A stretch of 64,000 bases of DNA from Burkholderiaceae bacterium (GTDB taxonomy: Bacteria > Pseudomonadota > Gammaproteobacteria > Burkholderiales > Burkholderiaceae_C), in assembly GCA_031253795.1 (NCBI GenBank), contig JAIRVR010000017.1, forward strand, positions 124,001-188,000. The letters are read 5' to 3'. How positions within the stretch are numbered: the stretch's first letter is position 1; each line of letters opens with the position of its first letter. A program made the position numbers and the translations under genes. The notes under the pieces are model-generated. The model was given only the letters and a program-made list of their open reading frames with translations. It was not told the DNA's origin and searched no databases. Shown here piece after piece: positions 1 through 9,045 of the stretch.

Positions 1-802
1 CACGCCCCAGCGTGACGCGGCCCAGGATGGTCGCGCCCGCGTAGATGACCACATCGTCCTCCACCACGGGGTGGCGCGGCAGGCCCTTGCGCAGCTGGCC
101 CTGCTCGTCGGTGGGAAAGCGCTTGGCCCCCAGGGTCACGGCCTGGTACAGGCGCACGCGCTCGCCGATGATGGCGGTCTCGCCGATCACCACGCCTGTG
201 CCGTGGTCGATGAAAAATCCCCGCCCGATCTGGGCCCCGGGGTGGATGTCGATGCCGGTCTGGCCATGGGCCAGCTCGGCCACGATGCGTGCCAGCAGCG
301 GCTGGCCCAGCAGGTACAGCTGGTGGGCCAGCCGGTGGTGGACCATGGCCAGCACGCCCGGATAGCACAGCAGCACCTCGTCCACGCTGCGCGCGGCGGG
401 GTCGCCGTGGAAGGCGGCCAGCACATCGCTGTCCAGCAGGCGCCGGATCTGGGGCAGGGCCTCGGCGAAGGCCCTTGCGATGTCCAGGGCCATGGCATCG
501 GCGCTCAGCGAGGAATGCGCGCCGCCCAGGCGAAGCTCCAGCCGTATCTGGCCCAGCAGGGCGTGCAGGGCCGTGTCCAGCTGGTGGGCCACGAAGATGT
601 CCTCGCTTTCCTGGCGCAGGTCATGGGGTCCGAGGCGCATGGGAAACAGGGCGCCCTTGAGCTGGTCGACGATGGTCGCCAGCGCTTCGCGCGAGGGAAA
701 TTCCCGGGCCCCGGGCTCCTGGGAGCGGCCGTGGGCCTCGCGCCATTCGCGGCGCACCGCGTGCAGGCTCTGGGTGAGGTGGGCGATGTCGAAGCTGGCC
801 AT
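1..802 (-). CDS. epsC: Serine O-acetyltransferase, EpsC/CysE family (partial, runs off window start)
   Basis: Own minus-strand translation from ATG at 802: MASFDIAHLTQSLHAVRREWREAHG...LLCYPGVLAMVHHRLAHQLYLLG...HGQTGIDIHPGAQIGRGFFIDHGTGVVIGETAIIGERVRLYQAVTLGAKRFP; hexapeptide-repeat acetyltransferase signature. Confidence 0.9.
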   Translation of the reverse strand, partial: MASFDIAHLTQSLHAVRREWREAHGRSQEPGAREFPSREALATIVDQLKGALFPMRLGPHDLRQESEDIFVAHQLDTALHALLGQIRLELRLGGAHSSLSADAMALDIARAFAEALPQIRRLLDSDVLAAFHGDPAARSVDEVLLCYPGVLAMVHHRLAHQLYLLGQPLLARIVAELAHGQTGIDIHPGAQIGRGFFIDHGTGVVIGETAIIGERVRLYQAVTLGAKRFPTDEQGQLRKGLPRHPVVEDDVVIYAGATILGRVTLGR

Positions 803-861
803 GTTCTGGTCCTTTCAGTGATCCGTTGCGCTATGCGCCTGCCGCAGCGCATGAAATCGGC

Positions 862-957
862 ACGGCCCGCCCCGGAACTCCGGGAAAGGGCCAGGGCCGG
901 CCGCGCCGAGGCTGTGGCTTCGCCTCGGGGGAAGGCGCGAAGCGGCTCAGGGTGTGT
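862..957 (-). repeat. Dispersed 3'-gene element, family 1, copy D
   Basis: Reverse complement: caccctgagccgcttcgcgccttcccccgaggcgaagccacagcctcggcgcggccggccctggccctttcccgg; directly downstream of the rhodanese gene. Confidence 0.7.
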
Positions 958-958
958 T

Positions 959-1438
959 TCAGTCCTGCACCCAGGGCAGGCCGTGCAGGCGCCAGCCATC
1001 GCTGCTGCCGCGCTGCTGCCGGGCGTCGATCTCGCCCTCGAAGCCTTCGAGCACGTTGAAGACATGGGCGAAGCCTGCCTGGGCCGCCGCCTGGGCCGCA
1101 AGCACCGAGCGCTTTCCGCTGCGGCACAGCAGCAGGGCCACGGCCTGCTTGCCGCCGTGGGCAGCCAGCCGGGCCTCCAGTTCGCGCACGAAACGCGGGT
1201 TGCGGGTCAGCGCCGTCCCCGTGGCCCAGGCCACATGCAGGCTGCCGGGCACCTGGCCGACGAACTTGCGCTCCTCGGCCGTGCGCACATCGACCAGCAC
1301 GGCCTGACCGGCCTGGACCAGGGCCCAGGCCACGGGCGGGCGCACGCCGCCGGCGTGGCCCAGGCCCTGTTCATGGGCGTGCTCCTGCGCCTGTTCCAGT
1401 GCCTCGGGCAGGGTGGTTTCCAATGCGGGGGCTGTCAT
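959..1438 (-). CDS. Single-domain rhodanese-like protein
   Basis: 159 aa; LVDVRTAEERKFVGQVPGSLHVAW and LLCRSGKRSVLAAQ (active-site CRSGKRS loop). Confidence 0.88.
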   Translation of the reverse strand: MTAPALETTLPEALEQAQEHAHEQGLGHAGGVRPPVAWALVQAGQAVLVDVRTAEERKFVGQVPGSLHVAWATGTALTRNPRFVRELEARLAAHGGKQAVALLLCRSGKRSVLAAQAAAQAGFAHVFNVLEGFEGEIDARQQRGSSDGWRLHGLPWVQD

Positions 1439-1596
1439 GGCTTCGTTGTCCTCTGTCTGCGGTGGTGGCTATAGGCACCAATCTAAGAACAGGAACCCTG
1501 CCGGACAACGAATGAAAGCTGGCGTTGATAGAAGCAAAACGTCTAAGGCGCGCCGGTCGCCCTGGCCGGTCACCCTCGCCGGTCGCCCTGCGCGGG

Positions 1597-2094
1597 CTAC
1601 GCCCGGCCGGCCAGCTTGGACAGGCGCCAGCGCACCAGGTCGTCGGCACCGGGACCGGCCTGTACGCGCAACTCGGACAGGGGCACGGCCTCGCCCGTGT
1701 CCTGCTCCACCAGGGCCAGGCGTACGGGGCGGCCCGTGCCGGCACGCACGAACTGCAGGGGGGCCGGCTCCCCCGACTGCCCGCGCCATTGGTCGCCGAC
1801 CTGGGCCAGGGCCTGGATCACCAGGGACAGCTCGCGGCCGCGGGCCGTGAGCAGGTATTCGTGGCGCTCGGGGCTGCTCTGGTAGGGGCGGCGCTCGATC
1901 AGGCCCGACTGCTCCAGCTGGCGCAGCCGGTCGGTCAGCGTGGCATTGGTGATGCCCGTGGATTTCTTCAGGTCGTCGTAGCGGCGCAGGCCCAGCATCA
2001 GATCGCGCAGCAGCAGCAGGGCCCAGCGGTCGCCTATGGCCTCCAGCGCGGTGGCGATCGAACAGGCCATGCCCTCGAAGCTCTTGGATCGCAT
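1597..2094 (-). CDS. HxlR-family winged-helix transcriptional regulator
   Basis: 165 aa; CSIATALEAIGDRWALLLLRDLMLGLRRYDDLKKSTGITNATLTDRLRQLEQSGLIERRPYQ. Confidence 0.88.
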   Translation of the reverse strand: MRSKSFEGMACSIATALEAIGDRWALLLLRDLMLGLRRYDDLKKSTGITNATLTDRLRQLEQSGLIERRPYQSSPERHEYLLTARGRELSLVIQALAQVGDQWRGQSGEPAPLQFVRAGTGRPVRLALVEQDTGEAVPLSELRVQAGPGADDLVRWRLSKLAGRA

Positions 2095-2186
2095 CGGATT
2101 CCTCTTGGTTGGTTCGCGTTGTCTCGGCCCTGGAGTGTCTCAGCAAACCCCAAGACCGCACAGGGGTGGATGGATTTTCGGCTTGT

Positions 2187-2205
2187 AACTCTAATGATTG
2201 GAGTT
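2187..2205. promoter_or_regulatory. Candidate HxlR operator (inverted repeat AACTC-N9-GAGTT)
   Basis: aactctaatgattggagtt upstream of the + strand tautomerase gene and near the divergent HxlR gene. Confidence 0.4.
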
Positions 2206-2262
2206 TATATTTGGAGTCACTTCGCAAACCGGGCAGCGCTGGCTGCCACAAGGCAAGTTCCC

Positions 2263-2427
2263 ATGCACTCTCCACAAGGCCTTGCCATCGTCACCGGCGC
2301 CTCGTCCGGCACAGGCGCCGCCTACGCCGACCGCCCGGCCGCGTGCCGCCAGGACCGCCTGCAGGCCCTGGCCCAGGCGCCGACCCGCAGCGGCATGCCC
2401 GCGCAGCGCTACCGCGCACGGCCCTGA
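2263..2427 (+). pseudogene. Truncated short-chain dehydrogenase (SDR) N-terminal remnant
   Basis: MHSPQGLAIVTGASSGTGAAYADRPAACRQDRLQAL... matches the SDR Rossmann TGxxxGxG start but stops after about 54 aa. Confidence 0.55.
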
Positions 2428-2467
2428 AATCCTTTCCCAACCCCCAGGCAAGACCAGGAGAAACAAC

Positions 2468-2884
2468 ATGCCCCTGTGGAAGATCTACCACCCCGAAAAC
2501 GCCTTCAGCGACGAGGACAAGCAGGCCATGGCCCGGCGCATCACGGCGGTCTATGGCGACCTGCCGCGCTTTTACGTGGGCGTGGTCTTCGAGGCCGTTG
2601 CCAAGGCCTCGTTCTTCATCGGCGGCGAGCCCGCCGACGACTTCGTGCGCATATCCGTGGACCACATCGCGCGCCAGATCCGCGACGAGGAAACCAGGGT
2701 GCGCTTTCTCGAAGGCGTACGCCGCCAGCTCTCTCCCTACATCGCCGACCGGGGCCTGCGCTGGGAGATGCATGTGGACGAGACGCCCTTCAGCCTCTGG
2801 AGCATCCAGGGCCTGCGCCCGCCCGTGCCCGGAACACCCGAGGGCGAGCGGTGGCGCGCGGACAACCGGCCGTCGCCGTACTGA
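2468..2884 (+). CDS. Tautomerase-superfamily protein (cis-CaaD-like)
   Basis: ATG at 2468 after aggagaaacaac RBS-like sequence: MPLWKIYHPENAFSDEDKQAMARRITAVYGDLPRFYVGVVFEAV...; N-terminal Pro after Met is typical. Confidence 0.8.
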   Translation: MPLWKIYHPENAFSDEDKQAMARRITAVYGDLPRFYVGVVFEAVAKASFFIGGEPADDFVRISVDHIARQIRDEETRVRFLEGVRRQLSPYIADRGLRWEMHVDETPFSLWSIQGLRPPVPGTPEGERWRADNRPSPY

Positions 2885-2890
2885 GCCTTG

Positions 2891-3328
2891 CTAGGCGGAG
2901 CGCGGCGCTGCCCGGTCCGCGATGCGGTGCACGCCTGCGCGCGCCTGCAGCGCCTGTTCGGCGGCCGCGTCATAGGCGGCCTGGGCCGCGTGCACGCTGT
3001 CCATGTGGCGCTCGGCCCAGTGCGTCAGGGCGGACACGGTCTCGGTCAGCGTGCGGCCCAGGTCGGTCAGCGAGTATTCCACCGTGACCGGCGTGGTCGC
3101 GGACACGGCGCGCGCGATCAGGCCGTCGCGCTCCAGCCGGCGCAGCGTCTGGGTCAGCACCTTCTGGGTGATGCGCCGGATGTCGCGCTTGAGCAGGCTG
3201 AAGCGGGCAGGCCCGTCTTCGAGGCGGTCCAGCACCAGGAGCGCCCATTTGTCGGCCAGGCGTTCCAGCACCAGGCGCGTGGGGCAGCGGTCCTGGTAGA
3301 CATCGTAGGCGTGCAGCAAATGGCTCAT
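2891..3328 (-). CDS. HxlR-family transcriptional regulator
   Basis: 145 aa; CPTRLVLERLADKWALLVLDRLEDGPARFSLLKRDIRRITQKVLTQTLRRLERDGLIARAV. Confidence 0.88.
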   Translation of the reverse strand: MSHLLHAYDVYQDRCPTRLVLERLADKWALLVLDRLEDGPARFSLLKRDIRRITQKVLTQTLRRLERDGLIARAVSATTPVTVEYSLTDLGRTLTETVSALTHWAERHMDSVHAAQAAYDAAAEQALQARAGVHRIADRAAPRSA

Positions 3329-3465
3329 GTCGGCGCTCCGTGGCGGTTTCCTGCGGGAAACCTGGTTTCATCCAGGTGCCTTCTTCCCTTGGGAAAAGGC
3401 CTTGCTGAAAATGTACCAGGTATCTTTTGGAAACCTTGAATGCCCGGTGGGGCAAGGAGTGCGAC

Positions 3466-4308
3466 ATGGATGGAAGAACGATTCTGGTGCTGGGCGCGGG
3501 CGGCAATGTGGGCCGCCCCCTGGTCCGGGCCCTGCGCTCGCGCGGCGAGACGGTGAGGGCGGCCAGCCGCTCGGGTGCGGCCGTGGAAGGTGCCGAGGGC
3601 GTGGCCTTCGACATCACGCAGCCCCAGGGCCTGACACCGGCCCTGGAGGGCGTGAGCCACGCCTATCTGATGCTGCCCGCCGGGCACGTGCAGGCCAGGG
3701 ATTTGCTGCTGCCCGTGGTCCAGGCCCTGGCCGGGCGGGGCATCAAGACGGTGTTCCAGAGCGTGTTCGGCGTGGATGCCGACGACGCCATTCCCTATCG
3801 CCAGGTGGAGCTGGCGCTGCAGCGCTCGGGCACGGCCCATGTCATCCTGCGGCCCAACTGGTTCGCCGACAACTTCCACACCTACTGGCAGCAGGGCGTG
3901 GCCAGGGGGCTGATCGCCGTGCCCGCGGGCCAGGGGCGTTCGAGCTTCATCGATGTGCGCGACATCGCGGCCAGCGCCGTGGCCGCCCTGACCGGCGAGC
4001 GCTTCGATGGCCAGGCCTTCAATCTCACGGGGCCCGAGGCCCTGGACTATGGCGAGGCGGCACAGGTGCTGGCCCGGGTCCTGGGCCGCAGCGTGTCCTA
4101 CCGGGCCGTCGATGACGCGGACTTCGTGGCGGAGCTGTCAGCGGCCGGCGTGGCCCCGGACTATGCCGGCTTCCTGGCCTCCATCTTCCACCCCGTGCGC
4201 GAGGGCTGGACGGCGGCCATCACCGACCATGTGCAACTGCTCACGGGCCGGCCCCCGCGGACGCTGCGCATCTATGCCGAGGACCATGCGGCCGAGCTGG
4301 CCGCCTGA
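3466..4308 (+). CDS. NmrA-like / atypical SDR NAD(P)-binding protein
   Basis: MDGRTILVLGAGGNVGRPLVRALRSRGETVRAASRSG...; GxxGxxG motif; divergent from the HxlR gene. Confidence 0.85.
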   Translation: MDGRTILVLGAGGNVGRPLVRALRSRGETVRAASRSGAAVEGAEGVAFDITQPQGLTPALEGVSHAYLMLPAGHVQARDLLLPVVQALAGRGIKTVFQSVFGVDADDAIPYRQVELALQRSGTAHVILRPNWFADNFHTYWQQGVARGLIAVPAGQGRSSFIDVRDIAASAVAALTGERFDGQAFNLTGPEALDYGEAAQVLARVLGRSVSYRAVDDADFVAELSAAGVAPDYAGFLASIFHPVREGWTAAITDHVQLLTGRPPRTLRIYAEDHAAELAA

Positions 4309-4317
4309 ATCCGGCGT

Positions 4318-5307
4318 TCAGCGCAGCGACAGGCCGGCCGACTGGATGGCCCGGGCATAGCGCGGGCGTTCGCTTTGCAGGCTCTGGCCCAGGTCCGCGG
4401 GCGAGCCGCCGGCCACCTTGAAGCCCATGTGCTCCAGCTGGGCGCGCACGTCGGGCGCCTGCAGCACGGTCTGCAGGTCGCGGTTGATCTTGGCGACGAT
4501 GGGCGCGGGCGTGCCGGCCGGTGCGAAGTAGCCCTGCCAGCTTTCCACCGAAAAGCCCGGCACGCCGGCCTCGGCCATGGTCGGCACCTGGGGCAGGGCG
4601 TCGGAGCGGTAGGGCGTGGTCACGGCCAGGGCGCGCAGCTTGCCGGCGCGCACATACTCGGTCACGGCCGCCAGCGTGATCAGCGTGGCGTCCGTGTGGC
4701 CGCCCAGCACGTCCAGCGAGGCAGGGCCGCCGCCAGGGTACGGGATGTAGTTGACCTTGGCGCCCGTTTCCTGGCTCAGGATCTCATGGGCCACGTGGGC
4801 GATGCCGCCGTTGCCGGGCAGGCCCAGGCTGATGCTTTGCGGCCGGGCCTTGGCGCGCGCCAGGTAGTCGCCCAGGGTGTTGAGCCCCGTGCCCGGATGG
4901 ACCACCAGCACCTGGGGATTGACCACGGCCTTGATGATGGGCGTGAAGGCCTTTTGCGTGTCGTAGGGCAACTGGGCGAAGAGCAGGCCGTTGAGCGTCA
5001 GGCCTTCGCCCTGCTGCAGCAGGGTGTAGCCGTCTGGCGCGGCCTTGGCCACGCGCGCCGCGCCGATGGTGCCGCTGGCACCGGCCACGTTCTCCACCAC
5101 CACCGACTGGCCCCAGAGCGTGGCCAGCTTGTCGGCCAGGGTGCGCGTGAGCTTGTCGGCGCTGCCGCCGGGGGCCACGGGCACGATGATGCGCACGGGC
5201 TTGCTGGGGTAGTGGGCGGCATCGGTGGCGGAAGGGGCCGAGGCCTGGGCCGCGAAGGCGTGCAGGGCGAGGGCGGAAACGAGGGGAAGCAGCAGCGAAC
5301 GGATCAT
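4318..5307 (-). CDS. Bug/TctC-family tripartite tricarboxylate transporter substrate-binding protein
   Basis: Signal peptide then YPSKPVRIIVPVAPGGSADKLTRTLADKLATLWGQSVVVENVAGASGTIGAARVAKAAPDGYTLL. Confidence 0.92.
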   Translation of the reverse strand: MIRSLLLPLVSALALHAFAAQASAPSATDAAHYPSKPVRIIVPVAPGGSADKLTRTLADKLATLWGQSVVVENVAGASGTIGAARVAKAAPDGYTLLQQGEGLTLNGLLFAQLPYDTQKAFTPIIKAVVNPQVLVVHPGTGLNTLGDYLARAKARPQSISLGLPGNGGIAHVAHEILSQETGAKVNYIPYPGGGPASLDVLGGHTDATLITLAAVTEYVRAGKLRALAVTTPYRSDALPQVPTMAEAGVPGFSVESWQGYFAPAGTPAPIVAKINRDLQTVLQAPDVRAQLEHMGFKVAGGSPADLGQSLQSERPRYARAIQSAGLSLR

Positions 5308-5545
5308 GGCAGGGCGGGAAGCGGAAAGCGGATGGCCGCAGTCTGGGTGCCGGGCGCCGCCGTGTGAACGACGCATTGCGGCTATGCATATGCGGGACAC
5401 GCAATAGCGAATAGCGGGGCGTGCCGTGGGCCTGCGCTTGATCCCAAAGCTCATATCCATATCCGCAATGCTTCGTTGAAGCCGCGGGCACCGGGGCCTA
5501 CCGTCGGGGGCTTGCTGCAAAAGCCCTCTTCCGAAAGCCCTCCCC

Positions 5546-7759
5546 ATGACCCAGACACATCTTTCCATCGACTTCAGCGGCAGCGACGTGGCCAGCCGCC
5601 GCGCGGCCGCCATCTCGGCCTTTCTGGCAACGGCCCGGCACCTGGTGCCCGACCCCGAGCAGGCCCGGCCCGAGCAGCTGCAGGCCGTGGCCCGCGAGCT
5701 GGAGGCCCTGGGCCTGCGCCACGAACTCTTTCCCCACGGGCAGTTCCCCGTCTCGCCCGCCAACCCGGCCCAGGTCTACCGGCTCAGCGAGGACGCGGGC
5801 GGGCGCTACGCGCTGTATCTGTCGGCCGGCCTGCCGGGCAAGGCACAGCCGCCGCATGACCACACGACCTGGGCCATCATCGCGGGCGTGAGCGGCGTGG
5901 AGCGCAACGTCTTCTTCGCGCGCGGCAAGACCGATGATCCGCTGCGCGACACCCTGGCGGCCGGCCACACGGCCGACGTGGGGCGCGGCAGCTCGGTCGT
6001 GCTCTCGCCCACCGATGTGCACACCATCGAGCTGGTCGGCGAGCAGCCGGGCCTGCACCTGCATTTCTATGGCCGGGGCCTGGACCGCATGCCCGGGCGC
6101 GTGGTCTTCGAAGGACTGGAAGGCGGGAGCTTTCGCACCTTCGGCCCGCCGAAATCCATACGCCACGCCCTGGTAGCGCCGGCCGCTCTCCGGCAGGCCC
6201 TGGCCGATGGCGAGGAAATCGCCGTGCTCGATGTGCGCGAAGCCGGCGTCTTCGCCCACCGCCACATCCTGTTCGCGGCCCCGGCCCCCGCCTGGCGGCT
6301 GGAGCAGCTCATCGACCGGCTGGTGCCGCGCCGCGGCACGCGCATCGTGCTGGTGGATGGCGACGGCTCCCTGGCCCATGACGCGGCGGCCAAGCTGGTG
6401 CGACTGGGCTGGCCCAATGTGTCCGTGCTGGACGGCGGCACCGACGGCTGGGAGGCCACCGGCCTGGAAATCTTCAGCGGCACCAATGTGCCCACCAAGG
6501 CCTTCGGCGAAGTCATCGAACACGAAAAGCACACGCCCTGGATCACCTCCGAGCAGCTGCAGGCCCATGTGGAGCGCGGCGACAACATCGTGGTCGTGGA
6601 CAGCCGCACCCCGGAGGAATTCGCGGCCTTCAGCCTGCCCTTCGCGCACAGCCTGCCCGGCGCCGAGCTGGTCTACCGCATCGGCGGCATCGCGCCCGAT
6701 CCCGAGACCCTGGTGGTCGTCAACTGCGCAGGCCGCACGCGCTCCATCGTGGGCGCGCAGACGCTGATCGATGCGGGCATTCCCAACCGTGTCGTGTCCC
6801 TGCGCAATGGCACCATGGACTGGCTGCTGACGGGCCGCAAGCTGGCCCATGGCCGGCGCACGCCCCTGCCCGAGCCCACGGCCGCCCAACTGGCCACCGC
6901 GCGCGAACGCGCCGCCGATGTGGCGCGCCGGGCTGGCGTGCAGGCCATAGCGGGCGCCGAACTGGCACGCTTCGAGGCCGAGGCTGGCGAACGCACCCTG
7001 TACCGCTTCGACGTGCGCACCCGCGAGGAATACCAGGCCGGCCACCTGCCGGGCTGGCGCTGGGCCCCCGGTGGTCAGCTGGTCCAGGCCACGGACGAAT
7101 ACGCGGCCACGCGCGGTGCACGCATCGTGCTGGCCGACTGGGACGGCGTGCGCGCCCAGACCACGGGTGCCTGGCTGGCCCAGCTGGGCTGGGAAGTCTT
7201 CACCCATGTGCCGCCGGCCCTGGCCCCGCTGGAAACCGGCGCCGAACCCGTGCGCGTGCTCTCTTCCCATGCGCCGGCACCCCAGCTCTCGCCCCAGCAG
7301 GCCCAGTCCCTGCTGGCCGAGGGCCGCGCCACCGTCTTCGACGTGGACAGCCGGCCGGCCTTCGAAAGGCAGCACATCGCCGGCGCACGCTTTGCCGTCC
7401 CGGACCGCCTTCCCGCCTTTGTGCAGACCCTGGCCGACACGCAGACCGTGGTGCTCTCCTCGCCCGACGGCACCCTGGCCCGCAGCGTTGCCGCCGAACT
7501 CGCGGCCCGCACGGGCCGCGATGTGCGCTCCATCGTCGGCGGCACGGCGGCCTGGGTGGCTGCGGGGCTGCCGGTGGGGCAGGGGGATGCCGATGTGCTG
7601 ACGGGCGATGACGACCAGTGGTACAGCCCTTATGCGCATCGGGATCTGGCGTTGCGGGATGCGGGGTTCCAGGCGTATCTGGACTGGGAACTGGGGTTGG
7701 TGGCGCAGTTGGAGAGAGAGGGCTTTACGGGGATCCGGTTGTTGCCGGCTGCTGCCTGA
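5546..7759 (+). CDS. Fusion of N-terminal thiol-dioxygenase-like cupin and four rhodanese-like domains
   Basis: 737 aa; cupin motifs PPHDHTTWAIIAGVSG and GLHLHFYGRGLDRMPGR; then four rhodanese-fold repeats, only the second with CAGRTRS. Confidence 0.88.
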   Translation: MTQTHLSIDFSGSDVASRRAAAISAFLATARHLVPDPEQARPEQLQAVARELEALGLRHELFPHGQFPVSPANPAQVYRLSEDAGGRYALYLSAGLPGKAQPPHDHTTWAIIAGVSGVERNVFFARGKTDDPLRDTLAAGHTADVGRGSSVVLSPTDVHTIELVGEQPGLHLHFYGRGLDRMPGRVVFEGLEGGSFRTFGPPKSIRHALVAPAALRQALADGEEIAVLDVREAGVFAHRHILFAAPAPAWRLEQLIDRLVPRRGTRIVLVDGDGSLAHDAAAKLVRLGWPNVSVLDGGTDGWEATGLEIFSGTNVPTKAFGEVIEHEKHTPWITSEQLQAHVERGDNIVVVDSRTPEEFAAFSLPFAHSLPGAELVYRIGGIAPDPETLVVVNCAGRTRSIVGAQTLIDAGIPNRVVSLRNGTMDWLLTGRKLAHGRRTPLPEPTAAQLATARERAADVARRAGVQAIAGAELARFEAEAGERTLYRFDVRTREEYQAGHLPGWRWAPGGQLVQATDEYAATRGARIVLADWDGVRAQTTGAWLAQLGWEVFTHVPPALAPLETGAEPVRVLSSHAPAPQLSPQQAQSLLAEGRATVFDVDSRPAFERQHIAGARFAVPDRLPAFVQTLADTQTVVLSSPDGTLARSVAAELAARTGRDVRSIVGGTAAWVAAGLPVGQGDADVLTGDDDQWYSPYAHRDLALRDAGFQAYLDWELGLVAQLEREGFTGIRLLPAAA

Positions 7760-7761
7760 GC

Positions 7762-7823
7762 GAGTCTTTTGGGCCTTGGTCGCGCCTCTGCCCCCAGAGG
7801 CGCGACAGAAACAAAAAAGACTC
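7762..7823. terminator. Bidirectional terminator-like inverted repeat between convergent genes
   Basis: Perfect stem TCGCGCCTCTG-CCCC-CAGAGGCGCGA (7780-7805) nested in GAGTCTTTT (7762-7770) / AAAAGACTC (7815-7823). Confidence 0.8.
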
Positions 7824-9045
7824 AGGCAGCCAACCGGGCCTTCTCCAAAGCCACACCCAAACCACGCTCCAGATCCGCAATCAGATCAGCCGGATCCTCC
7901 AGCCCCACATGCAGGCGCACCACAGGCGCCGTACCGCCCCACACGCTGTGCTCGCGCAGCCGCTCAGGCTGCGCCACCAGCGCCAGGCTCTCATACCCGC
8001 CCCACGATGCTCCCTGCGCGAAATGCCGCAACGCATCGACGAACGCCGCACCCGCACCGGCATGGGTCCCTTCGGTGAAGGCGAACGACACCAGCCCGCT
8101 GGCCCCGCTGAAATCCCGCTGCCACAGCGCGTGGCCGGGATCGGACGGCAGGGCCGGGTAGAAGACGCGGCCGACCTGGGGCTGCTGCTCCAGCCATTGG
8201 GCGACTTCGGTGGCATGGCGCTGATGCTGGGCCAGGCGCACGGGCAGGGTGCGCAGGCCGCGCAGGGCCAGATAGGCGTCGTCGGCGCCGATGGTCAGGC
8301 CCAGGGCCTCGTAGGCCGTGGCGATTTTCCGGGACAGCGCGGGGCCGTCGGTGATGACGATGCCCTGCATCACGTCCGAGTGGCCGGCGATGTACTTGGT
8401 GGCGGCCTGGATGGACAGGTTGGCGCCATGCTCCAGGGGCTGGTAGAACCAGCCTCCGCTCCAGGTGTTGTCCGTGGCCACGGGGATGCCGCGCGCACGC
8501 GCCACAGCCGCCAGCGCCGGCAGGTCCAGCACTTCGTAGAGCAGGGAGCTGGGCGACTCCAGATAGACCAGGCGGGTGTTGTCGCGGATTTTGGCGGCCA
8601 GGTCATCGCGCGAGGGCGAAAAGTACTCCAGCGTGATGCCCAGGCGCTGCAGCAGCGTGGCGTCCACGCGGCGCACGGGCGAGTAGACGCTGTCGGCCAC
8701 CAGGGCGTGGTCGCCCGGCGAGAGCAGGGCGATCAGCACCAGGCTGATGGCCGACAGGCCCGAGGGCGTGAGGAAGGCGCGGTGGCCGCCCTCGAGGGCG
8801 ACCACGGCGTCTTCCAGCGCGCGGTGGGTGTCCAGCCCATGGCGGCCGTAGGAGGCCACGCGCTCGCCGGCCTCGCGGCGGTGGTGCAGGTCGGCATAGG
8901 CGGCGCTGTCGGCAAAGCGCACGGTGCTGGTGCGCACCACGGGCACATTGACGGGGCCGGAGCCGCCCTGCAACGGGGGCGTGCCGGCGTGCAGCAGGCG
9001 GGTGGAGGGCCCCAGGGCCCGTGCGTCGTCGTGCTGCGCGCTCAT
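7822..9045 (-). CDS. Cys/Met-metabolism PLP-dependent enzyme (cystathionine beta-lyase-like)
   Basis: MSAQHDDARALGPSTRLLHAG...YGRHGLDTHRALEDAVVALEGG...SGLSAISLVLIALLSPGDHAL...SIQAATKYIAGHSDVMQG (PLP lysine region). Confidence 0.9.
   Translation of the reverse strand: MSAQHDDARALGPSTRLLHAGTPPLQGGSGPVNVPVVRTSTVRFADSAAYADLHHRREAGERVASYGRHGLDTHRALEDAVVALEGGHRAFLTPSGLSAISLVLIALLSPGDHALVADSVYSPVRRVDATLLQRLGITLEYFSPSRDDLAAKIRDNTRLVYLESPSSLLYEVLDLPALAAVARARGIPVATDNTWSGGWFYQPLEHGANLSIQAATKYIAGHSDVMQGIVITDGPALSRKIATAYEALGLTIGADDAYLALRGLRTLPVRLAQHQRHATEVAQWLEQQPQVGRVFYPALPSDPGHALWQRDFSGASGLVSFAFTEGTHAGAGAAFVDALRHFAQGASWGGYESLALVAQPERLREHSVWGGTAPVVRLHVGLEDPADLIADLERGLGVALEKARLAA

Noticed and set aside
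71-1474. 467-aa plus-strand ORF at window start
   Set aside because: Antisense to EpsC and a rhodanese gene; no domain signature.
5498-7639. 713-aa minus-strand ORF opposite the cupin-rhodanese gene
   Set aside because: Antisense artefact of GC3 bias; the plus strand carries clear cupin and rhodanese motifs.
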